Shown here piece by piece: positions 1 to 5,647 of a stretch of 8,078 nucleotides of DNA (positions within the stretch are counted from its first letter, which is position 1; each line of letters opens with the position of its first letter). The stretch comes from Spirochaetaceae bacterium (lineage in GTDB: Bacteria; Spirochaetota; Spirochaetia; Treponematales; Breznakiellaceae). The position numbers and the translations under genes were made by a program. The DNA lies in the NCBI GenBank assembly GCA_031284085.1, contig JAITAM010000142.1:1-8078 (forward strand), written 5' to 3'. The notes below the pieces were generated by a model. That model made no database searches and had not been told where the DNA came from. It was given only the letters and a program-made list of their open reading frames with translations.

Positions 1-107
1 CGTGCATTCATTTCCAGCGCCCTTTGTTTAATAAGCTTCTGGGTAACATGATAAGGTTTGACAGAACCGGAGATAAAAACTATAAGCAGGACGGTAGTTT
101 ACCGAAG

Positions 108-133
108 CGCCGCATATAAAGTGCGGCGTTTTT
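108..133 (+). terminator. Rho-independent terminator of a leftward-lying plus-strand gene
   Basis: A 7-bp GC-rich stem (CGCCGCA at 108-114 with TGCGGCG at 122-128) encloses a 7-nt loop and is followed at once by five T (129-133). The T tract is only on the plus strand, so it terminates plus-strand transcription. The gene it serves is not recognisable in the first 107 bases: the longest open plus frame there runs into the hairpin and has no start, and the other two close by positions 31 and 51. The minus-strand operon ending at 167 converges on it, but the hairpin has no T run in that direction. Confidence 0.75.
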
Positions 134-166
134 CATTAAAGCGCCTTCAGGCAAAGACCAGCCGGC

Positions 167-541
167 TCATTCTGCGTTGTATTTTTTCATTGTCTCCTCA
201 ATATTGATGGTTACGTATGAATTCAGCAAGAGCATAAGCGAGCGCGGATTCAACCCTTCCTGTATAGCAAGAGCCGCTTCTTTTTGTATATTCTTTAGCA
301 ATTTTTTGTTTTTATCCTCTTCAAGTTCAACAATATTTGTTAATATTTTCTTAATAAGCTCTCCATCGGCTCCATCAATGGCTAATCTTAGCCCCAATTC
401 AAATACGTCCCTGTTTATATATTTATTTTCATCTATCATTTTTTCCACCGCCAATAACCCTTCTTTGCGGGCTTTTTCTGAAATTATATATACCCGTTCG
501 ATAAAATCGGTGTATTCAGCAGCAAATTCATCGTCGCCCAT
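167..541 (-). CDS. Membrane-free MotA-like protein (MotA cytoplasmic loop joined to cytoplasmic tail)
   Basis: This is a 124-residue soluble protein. MotA is the proton-channel stator subunit whose cytoplasmic loop pushes on FliG. Residues about 11-67 match the MotA loop between membrane helices 2 and 3: SEKARKEGLLAVE (21-33) corresponds to the segment holding E. coli R90 and E98, here R25 and E33, and LGLRLAIDGADGELIKKIL (49-67) matches the family's KGL-LVVDGTDPEL block. Residues about 84-110, with ALAIQEGLNPR at 90-100, match the MotA cytoplasmic tail (family pattern LSIQ-G-NPR). Helices 1-4, which normally flank or separate these parts, are absent, and no hydrophobic stretch is long enough to span a membrane. 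The start follows a purine-rich AAGGGGGAAGG just upstream. It lies 30 bp behind the FliG-like gene and probably shares its transcript. Similarity is judged by eye. It may be a motor modulator, a repurposed interaction module or a domesticated deletion product. Confidence 0.8.
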   Translation of the reverse strand: MGDDEFAAEYTDFIERVYIISEKARKEGLLAVEKMIDENKYINRDVFELGLRLAIDGADGELIKKILTNIVELEEDKNKKLLKNIQKEAALAIQEGLNPRSLMLLLNSYVTINIEETMKKYNAE

Positions 542-571
542 GCCTTCCCCCTTACTATAAACGCTGTGCCG

Positions 572-1072
572 TTACAAAAATAAAACAATGTCGCCGCTGT
601 CGCATAATTTCTTGATAACCTTGACGATATTCTCTTGAGATGATTTGATTTCATTTATGCTAATGTCTTTTTGCGCATCCATGTCTTCTTTCAAAATTAC
701 CGCCGCCCTCCTAGACATATTCCTGAAAATCTTTTCTTGTGTTGCCTCGTTGCAGTCCACTACCGCTTTAGCCAAGTCAATAGAAGAGACTTCTCGTAAG
801 ATTTTTTGAAGCGCCCTGTCGTCCAATGAATTGATTATATCAAATTTTGGTGGTTTTTCCAAAAGCACTCTTTTATTTTCGCTTATTATGCTTGCATAAA
901 CCCATTGGCCGTTACTAAGCTCAAGCGCATTGATAGTATTGCAATAGTTTATTGCACTATGATTTAACCCGCTATGATACGGCGGTTCGAGCCCATCAAA
1001 CAACGTTATTGAAATACTCTCAATCGTATTGCCGCTGCCATACATCGTTAATACGATAGTTTTATAGCCCAT
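572..1072 (-). CDS. FliG C-terminal (torque) domain protein with an unrelated N-terminal domain
   Basis: This is a 166-residue protein, half the usual FliG length of about 330. Residues 84-163 align without gaps to E. coli FliG 243-322, from LDDR (83-86) through EKIFRNMSRRAA (113-124) to the last helix. FliG is the flagellar switch-ring protein whose C domain meets MotA. By this alignment R281 is kept (R122), D289 is kept (D130), D288 is E129, K264 is replaced by V105 and R297 by S138; the GPVR turn is also gone. The FliG N and middle domains are missing, and the MFxF linker is reduced to PPKF (75-78). Residues 1-73 look beta-rich and are not recognised. I chose the start at 1072 because AAGGAG (1084-1079) lies 6 nt upstream; the longer frame to 1222 would run back through the promoter and encode an Arg-rich stretch. 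It is the first gene of a pair with the MotA-like gene. The FliG assignment is confident; the function is inference. Confidence 0.88.
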   Translation of the reverse strand: MGYKTIVLTMYGSGNTIESISITLFDGLEPPYHSGLNHSAINYCNTINALELSNGQWVYASIISENKRVLLEKPPKFDIINSLDDRALQKILREVSSIDLAKAVVDCNEATQEKIFRNMSRRAAVILKEDMDAQKDISINEIKSSQENIVKVIKKLCDSGDIVLFL

Positions 1073-1078
1073 TTTTTT

Positions 1079-1120
1079 CTCCTTAGCGTTAAGTATATTC
1101 CGCCGTTTTTTTTGTGTCAA
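1079..1120 (-). promoter_or_regulatory. Sigma70-type promoter and ribosome binding site of the FliG-like/MotA-like operon
   Basis: Read on the minus strand, TTGACA (1120-1115) is followed by a 17-nt spacer and TATACT (1097-1092), matching the -35 consensus fully and the -10 in five of six positions. Transcription would start near 1085, right at the AAGGAG ribosome binding site (1084-1079), giving a very short leader. No sigma28 flagellar promoter pattern was seen nearby. Confidence 0.75.
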
Positions 1121-1147
1121 CAAACGCGGCCTATTTCTAAAGCTGCG

Positions 1148-1178
1148 GCGCCGGTATCGAGAGCTGCGCCGGCGCAGC
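1148..1178. repeat. GC-rich palindrome upstream of the FliG-like operon promoter
   Basis: GCTGCGCCGGCGCAGC at 1163-1178 is a perfect 16-bp palindrome. It overlaps an alternative hairpin pairing GCGCCGG (1148-1154) with CCGGCGC (1169-1175). It lies about 43 bp upstream of the -35 box and has no T tract, so it is not a normal terminator. It could be an operator, a recombination site or a decayed element end. Confidence 0.5.
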
Positions 1179-1351
1179 CTAAAGGCAAAGGCATCCCAGA
1201 GTCTTTGTTGCTCAAAGCGCATCTATTTCTAACTACGCAAGCGCATAATGTTTCCATGAAAACACGATATTGGCCGGGGCGCCTGAGTATCTTGTAATCT
1301 TTTTTAATAGAAGCTTCCCAGATTTTGAGTGTCCTATGGAGGCTCTATGAC
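1179..1351. other. Spacer without a supported gene
   Basis: This stretch separates the palindrome upstream of the FliG-like operon from minisatellite 1. A plus-strand frame from 1112 to 1297 covers part of it but begins inside the operon promoter and has no recognisable domain. No tRNA-like fold, terminator or clear promoter was seen. Confidence 0.5.
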
Positions 1352-1498
1352 CCATAATAAGAGTTCTGTAATCCATAATAAAAGTTCTGTAACCCATAAT
1401 AAAAGTTCTATAACCCATAATAAGAGTTCTATAATCCATAATAAGAGTTCTATAACCCATAATAAGAGTTCTATAACCCATAATAAAAGTTCTGTAAT
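1352..1498. repeat. 21-bp tandem repeat array (minisatellite 1), seven units
   Basis: Seven head-to-tail 21-bp units start at 1352, 1373, 1394, 1415, 1436, 1457 and 1478. Each begins CCATAATAARAGTTCT and ends RTAAY. All variation is at three sites (unit positions 10, 17 and 21), and every change is a transition. A degenerate eighth copy follows at 1499-1515. As 21 is divisible by three, the array stays open as 7-residue repeats: HNKSS(V/I)(I/T) on the plus strand and (G/D)YRT(L/F)IM on the minus strand. On the plus strand GGAGG (1338-1342) sits 4 nt before an ATG at 1347, giving a possible 54-residue frame to 1511. The minus frame (1613-1233) lacks a ribosome binding site. I treat the array as non-coding spacer repeat; neither frame shows codon-level constraint. 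Confidence 0.95.
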
Positions 1499-1747
1499 CC
1501 ATGCTACATAAAGTTCCGACCGTTAAGGGCTCCGCGGCAGCAAAAACCAAGGTTGGCAAATTGCGGCGGAACACCGGCGTGGGAATAAAGCGTAAGGGAT
1601 TTGCACCCGCCATGAGAAGATTGACCGTATAGTTACGGCTTTTATCTATTTGGCTTGCATTTATATCTCTTTCCTCACTGCGAACAGCGTCTAGACCAAA
1701 TACTTATCTCAATACAAGAAATGGAAAGAATTCCTTATGCACGATCT
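1499..1747. other. Spacer between minisatellite 1 and the IS982 relic
   Basis: No confident gene. A 43-codon plus-strand frame (1501-1632) encodes a Lys/Arg-rich peptide containing KGFAPAMRRLTV, but it has no ribosome binding site and begins at the degenerate last repeat copy. The region may contain the decayed left end of the IS982 element, though no terminal inverted repeat was recognised. Confidence 0.4.
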
Positions 1748-2085
1748 ATATCAAGTATCTATTGCAATCTTAATGACTTTTGTACGCCCATTGAACACTA
1801 TTGTCATGCCCATTATCTACCGAGGAACAAAAAAGCCGGTGGTTTCCAGCAGGGCATCTGTCCTTAAGCGAGGTGATGACCATCATCTTCCTGTTCATCT
1901 CGGCGCTTACCGTTGTTTCAAATGGTATTACCAGTGTTGTGTTTGTTCCCGGCTTTGCACTTATTTTCCTACCCCGGTCAGCTACATCGCGCCTTGCTTC
2001 TCTTGTCCATCTACACACAACTTTTCAGCGGAGCAAAGCTACGGGGATTAGTTTTTTTGACAGACAGCAGCGCAGTAAACAGTAG
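1748..2085 (+). pseudogene. IS982-family transposase relic, frameshifted and truncated
   Basis: Pieces of the N-terminal part of an IS982-type DDE transposase appear in order but in alternating plus-strand frames. ISSIYCNLNDFC lies near 1748-1783. LSLSEVMTIIFLF lies at 1858-1896 in a second frame. GAYRCFKWYYQ, then YFPTPVSY, lie within 1896-1985 in a third. ATGISFFD lies at 2038-2061, with an alternative-frame DSSAV next to it. In intact family members these read as one protein, roughly LSLSEVMTI-LFH-SGYR-FK-YY followed by TGI-FIDS, where the Asp is the first catalytic residue. At least four frameshifts are needed to join the pieces, and everything after the first catalytic Asp, more than half the protein, is missing. 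It is therefore not functional. It lies between minisatellite 1 and the transporter operon's terminator and points away from neither gene's control region. Recognition is by motif memory. Confidence 0.72.
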
Positions 2086-2119
2086 CAGCAACTCAATTTA
2101 TAAATACGTGTGTCAAGTT

Positions 2120-2163
2120 AAAAAGAATCGGTTACCAGTTGCTTTAAGAAGCAACCGGTAACC
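2120..2163 (-). terminator. Rho-independent terminator of the transporter operon
   Basis: A long hairpin pairs 2130-2136 (GGTTACC) with 2157-2163 and 2138-2144 (GTTGCTT) with 2149-2155. There is one mismatch (2137/2156) and a 4-nt loop. On the minus strand it is followed by CTTTTT (2125-2120), 10 bp downstream of the last stop codon at 2173. A T run is also present on the other side (2169-2174), so it may work in both directions. Confidence 0.9.
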
Positions 2164-2172
2164 ATAAGTTTT

Positions 2173-3741
2173 TTATCTTATCAGATTTGAGGCTTGGGCA
2201 GCGGCAATACCAGCTTTATCCCAATCAGCACCACCAAGTTTATCAAAATCGGCAAGCCATGTAGTCCAGTTGCTCTTTGTAAGCTGACGGCGTCCAGTAA
2301 GGAATTCGATAACTCCCTGTTCATAGAAGCGCTTTAAGTCGGCATTAGGTGTCGGAAGTGTATCCGCTCCAATCGCCGGAGTCCATGGACGCTTTTGCAT
2401 ATCACGAAGCACCGTGAGGGCGCTCATGGTTTTGCCGGAAGTGGCGGTCTTATAACTAGGATAGCGTGCTAAAAGCTCAATCTCCCCGTTGTAATAAACC
2501 AAGTTCCGCAACTGTGTGTAAGACTGCATCTCCGGCTTTGAGTAGCCTTTGTTCGGATCAGAAAGACCATCAACCGTAGGAACACCATTCGCATCAAGAA
2601 TATAGTTCAAATCCTTTTCACCCCAGCCTAAGAGGTAATACCCTTCGTCTGAGGACATCCATTCCAAAAGCCGCGCAATGGCAGGACCTTTACCGGCTTG
2701 CGCCGCTTTTGTTGACATAGCATAAATCCGATAGCCTTGAGTATAGACTCCGGAGGAAAGCTTCCCGCTTGATCCTTTAGGAGGATCAATGACAATCCAT
2801 TCTCCGTTGGGGAAATTTTTGTCAAAGGGAGCGTAGTTCGATTCAGCAGCGTAGGCGGCATTTTGCTCACGCATGATACCGAACCGACCCTGTTTCCATG
2901 CCGCACGGAAATCATCTTTTCCATAGCTTACCCAGTTTGGATCGATCACTTTTGCATCAATGATACTCTTTATGTACTCAAGTCCATCATAATAGGCAGC
3001 TTTACGGATAGTAAGTCCGGGATCTGCTTTATTGAGGCTCCACGTGCCGGCCGCACCAAAAGCACCCATAAGCGGATCAAAGCGGCGTCCCAACCCTTCA
3101 CTCATAGCATCAATCTCAATAAAAGCGCCATAGCCGTAGGTATCGGCACGGCCGTTTCCATCCGGATCGTTAAAGGTGAACGCCTTCATTACATTGAGAT
3201 AATCCTCAGTGGTTACCGGAATTGAAAGACCGAGTTTATCGAGCCAATCTTTGCGGATAAGCACGCCTTCGTTTTTGACGATTGCACCCGGCGAGGCAAG
3301 TCCATAAGATTTGCCGTTTACTGTGGTGAATGCCCGGCTATCCGCATCGTACTGCACCTTTGCCCGTGTAGGCATTTGGGCATACAGATCATCAACCGGT
3401 GCGATAAGCCCTGCACGAATGAGGTTGAGCCAAGCATCCCGCCTTACCATAAACAGGTCCGGCAGCGAATTAGAAGCGCCGGCCGCCTGAATCTTAACGT
3501 CCTGATCGCCTTCGTTAGAAGGAAGGGCTGTCAATTTCAAATCAATATTGAATTTGTCTTTAATAAGCTGTAACACCTTCCAATTAGAAGGCGGAGGACC
3601 CGCCTCGGTTACGGCTGCACCATACCACAGATCGATAACAACCGGACCTGATGCAACGGCAGAAGCATCATTCTTACCGTTTGCAAACACACCCGTCATA
3701 ATGCAGAGCATCATAACGGCTACCACTAATTTCCTTTTCAT
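2173..3741 (-). CDS. Extracellular solute-binding protein, LplA-like (second copy)
   Basis: This 522-residue protein is the substrate-capturing subunit of an ABC importer of the LplA (family 1) type, typical for oligosaccharides. A signal peptide (1-20, ending VFA) precedes a probable signal peptidase I site. No lipobox cysteine sits at the cleavage region, so it appears periplasmic rather than lipid-anchored. The mature part begins with the family's TEAGPPPSNWK (45-55). LPDLFMVRRD (93-102) fits the first hinge-side region, DPDGNGRADTYGYG (192-205) resembles a calcium-binding loop, and VIDPNW lies at 265-270. The start is supported by GGAGGAG just before the ATG. It is the last gene of the operon, 42 bp after the LplC-type permease, and a full-length paralogue of the first gene with equal length and aligned motifs. 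The substrate cannot be told from sequence. Confidence 0.93.
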   Translation of the reverse strand: MKRKLVVAVMMLCIMTGVFANGKNDASAVASGPVVIDLWYGAAVTEAGPPPSNWKVLQLIKDKFNIDLKLTALPSNEGDQDVKIQAAGASNSLPDLFMVRRDAWLNLIRAGLIAPVDDLYAQMPTRAKVQYDADSRAFTTVNGKSYGLASPGAIVKNEGVLIRKDWLDKLGLSIPVTTEDYLNVMKAFTFNDPDGNGRADTYGYGAFIEIDAMSEGLGRRFDPLMGAFGAAGTWSLNKADPGLTIRKAAYYDGLEYIKSIIDAKVIDPNWVSYGKDDFRAAWKQGRFGIMREQNAAYAAESNYAPFDKNFPNGEWIVIDPPKGSSGKLSSGVYTQGYRIYAMSTKAAQAGKGPAIARLLEWMSSDEGYYLLGWGEKDLNYILDANGVPTVDGLSDPNKGYSKPEMQSYTQLRNLVYYNGEIELLARYPSYKTATSGKTMSALTVLRDMQKRPWTPAIGADTLPTPNADLKRFYEQGVIEFLTGRRQLTKSNWTTWLADFDKLGGADWDKAGIAAAQASNLIR

Positions 3742-3783
3742 AACTCCTCCAAAAAATATTTTATGGTATTACACATACCTAAC

Positions 3784-4680
3784 TCAGCCTTTTACACTTC
3801 CGAGCAGCGTTCCTTTGGTAAAGTATTTTTGAATAAAGGGGTAGGCAACAACCATGGGAATTGCCGCCATAAAAACACTTGCAGCTTTAATCGCCTGAAC
3901 ATTTGCATTACCAAAAGCGTTTACTTCAACAAATTCATTCATACCGCTTGCCATCAAAATATTGCGCAGTAGAATCGGCAGCGGCTGGAGTGCATTGCTG
4001 TTTAAGTACAGCATTGCATGAAAAAAATCATTCCAAAACGAGACGCCGTAGTACAATCCTATGGTCATAATAATCGGCTTTGAAAGCGGCAAAATAATAC
4101 GCACAAGGACATACCACTCGGCGGCGCCGTCAATACGAGCAGATTCTTTTAATTCTTCAGGAATACCCTCAAAAAAGCCACGCATAATAAGGCAGTTGTA
4201 GGTGCTAATCGCAGAAGGGAGAAAAATTGCTGCAAGATGATCGATGAGTCCCATGTTTCTTACCACAAGATACGCCGGAATCATACCAACATTAAAAAGG
4301 TACGGCACCAATATAAAAATAGTAAGCCATTTTCTGCCCGGAAGCGTCTTTACCGATAGTACATAGGCAAGAGGAATGGTAAGGAAAAGCGCCGATATAA
4401 CGCCCATGATGAGAATTTTGAAACTATTGACAAATGCGTTAAAAAATCCTCTATTACCAAGCAGCGCTTTGTAAGCAGCATTCGACCACTTCCACGGAGC
4501 AAGAAACATTCCTTCAAAATTGCTACCGATAAAATCGTTGGGACGGAATGAAAGTGTAATAGTACTCCACATCGGTACCGCAACAACGATCAAGATAATG
4601 ACTAGAAACGTAATGATTACGACATAAAAAATTTTATCCGCAAGAGTCGATTTAACGCTCGCGTTCTTTTGCTTTTTCAT
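3784..4680 (-). CDS. lplC: ABC transporter permease, LplC/YtcP type
   Basis: This 298-residue inner-membrane protein is one half of the channel of a carbohydrate-type ABC importer. Predicted membrane segments lie near 17-38, 82-110, 117-141, 148-160, 200-218 and 264-284. The cytoplasmic EAA loop that docks to the ATPase is at about 179-198 (ESARIDGAAEWYVLVRIILP), with the invariant Gly at 185. The C-terminus YPFIQKYFTKGTLLGSVKG (280-298) is characteristic of LplC/YtcP proteins. The start follows GGAGG with about 10 nt spacing. The gene sits 33 bp behind the LplB-type permease, its obligate partner. The symbol is a family label; orthology to the Bacillus gene is not claimed. Confidence 0.94.
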   Translation of the reverse strand: MKKQKNASVKSTLADKIFYVVIITFLVIILIVVAVPMWSTITLSFRPNDFIGSNFEGMFLAPWKWSNAAYKALLGNRGFFNAFVNSFKILIMGVISALFLTIPLAYVLSVKTLPGRKWLTIFILVPYLFNVGMIPAYLVVRNMGLIDHLAAIFLPSAISTYNCLIMRGFFEGIPEELKESARIDGAAEWYVLVRIILPLSKPIIMTIGLYYGVSFWNDFFHAMLYLNSNALQPLPILLRNILMASGMNEFVEVNAFGNANVQAIKAASVFMAAIPMVVAYPFIQKYFTKGTLLGSVKG

Positions 4681-4713
4681 ATAATCCTATCCTCCACCAT
4701 AATTGTCCGCTAT

Positions 4714-5637
4714 CTAGAATAGCGAAGAATCCGCCACCTTTTTTACCAACCAGTTTGAAAGAACAATGGTAAACAAGCCAATCACCCCTTTGAAAATACC
4801 TACGGCCGTAGCAAGCCCAAACTGGAATTCAAGCAAGCCCTGCCGGTAAACCCACGTGTCAATAATATCCGCCACGCTATAGACCGGGATTGAATACAGC
4901 ATAAACATTTGGTTAAAGCCGGCATCAAGAATAGTCCCAAGCCGAAGCAGCACCACCATTACAATCACCGGACGGATTGAAGGAAGCGTGATGTGCCACA
5001 CACGCTGAACCGCGCTTGCCCCTTCCACAGTAGCAGCTTCAAACAGCGAGGGATCAATGGCCATGAGCGCTGCGATAAAGATAATCGCACTCCACCCCAT
5101 CTCTTTCCATGCGTCCGATATAATTATAATCCAAGGAAAAGTTGCTGTATCGGTGAGAAAAGCAACCGGCTGCCCCCCTAAAAACTTGATAATATCGTTG
5201 ATGATACCATCGCCGGGCGCAAGCAGCACAAGGAGAATACCGTACATAATGACCCATGAGAGGAAGTGCGGCAGGTAAGCTAGAGTCTGGACAACCTTGC
5301 CGAATCTCGGGTAAGGGCATTCGTACAAGGCAAGCGCAAGGATAATTGCCACCGGCACACTTACCAAAAGCTTAGCGAAGCTGTAAAAAAGCGTATTCCG
5401 GAGCAATTCACCAAAATAGAAAGACTTAAAGAAGGTTTGAAAGTTCTCAAACCCTATCCACCGGCTGCCCATAACACCGTCAAGGGGCATAAAATCCTTG
5501 AAGGCAATCTGCCCATTCCAAATGGGCAAATACTTAAAAATGACATAGTATACAAACGGAATAACCAGTAAAGCATAAACGGAAAGATGCCTTCTGATAT
5601 TTTTACGCAGTAATTCACTATCCGTGTTGGTACGCAT
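4714..5637 (-). CDS. lplB: ABC transporter permease, LplB/YteP type
   Basis: This 307-residue inner-membrane permease pairs with the LplC-type protein. Membrane segments lie near 20-38, 80-105, 116-140, 168-192, 217-236 and 273-297. The EAA loop is at 200-219 (EAATVEGASAVQRVWHITLP), with Gly at 207 and the usual LP end. IGFENFQTFF (61-70) is typical of the periplasmic stretch of this family. I place the start at 5637: AAGGAG overlaps the TAA stop of the upstream binding-protein gene and lies 6 nt before this ATG, so the two genes are tightly coupled. A longer frame back to 5799 would overlap the end of that gene by 150 bp and add a segment without membrane or permease character. The symbol is a family label. 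Confidence 0.94.
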   Translation of the reverse strand: MRTNTDSELLRKNIRRHLSVYALLVIPFVYYVIFKYLPIWNGQIAFKDFMPLDGVMGSRWIGFENFQTFFKSFYFGELLRNTLFYSFAKLLVSVPVAIILALALYECPYPRFGKVVQTLAYLPHFLSWVIMYGILLVLLAPGDGIINDIIKFLGGQPVAFLTDTATFPWIIIISDAWKEMGWSAIIFIAALMAIDPSLFEAATVEGASAVQRVWHITLPSIRPVIVMVVLLRLGTILDAGFNQMFMLYSIPVYSVADIIDTWVYRQGLLEFQFGLATAVGIFKGVIGLFTIVLSNWLVKKVADSSLF

Positions 5638-5647
5638 AGACCACTCC

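Noticed and set aside
3..119. Partial plus-strand coding sequence at the left edge
   Set aside because: The only long open frame ends inside the terminator stem and has no protein-like character. The true gene end could not be placed.
1073..1222. N-terminal extension of the FliG-like gene to an ATG at 1222
   Set aside because: It runs through the -35 and -10 boxes and encodes an Arg-rich stretch without family similarity, while the ATG at 1072 has a good ribosome binding site.
1352..1498. CRISPR array
   Set aside because: The units are contiguous 21-bp repeats with no unique spacers between them, and no cas genes are near.
1233..1613. Minus-strand gene encoding YRTLIM repeats
   Set aside because: No ribosome binding site, no recognisable domain outside the repeats, and the repeat is open on the other strand as well because its period is divisible by three.
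1501..1632. Small basic 43-residue plus-strand gene
   Set aside because: There is no ribosome binding site and the complementary strand is also open. It looks protein-like, but I could not support it.
3742..3783. Attenuator between the LplC-type permease and the second binding protein
   Set aside because: The only hairpin is 5 bp and AU-rich, and the T run starts more than 8 nt after it, so termination is not convincing.
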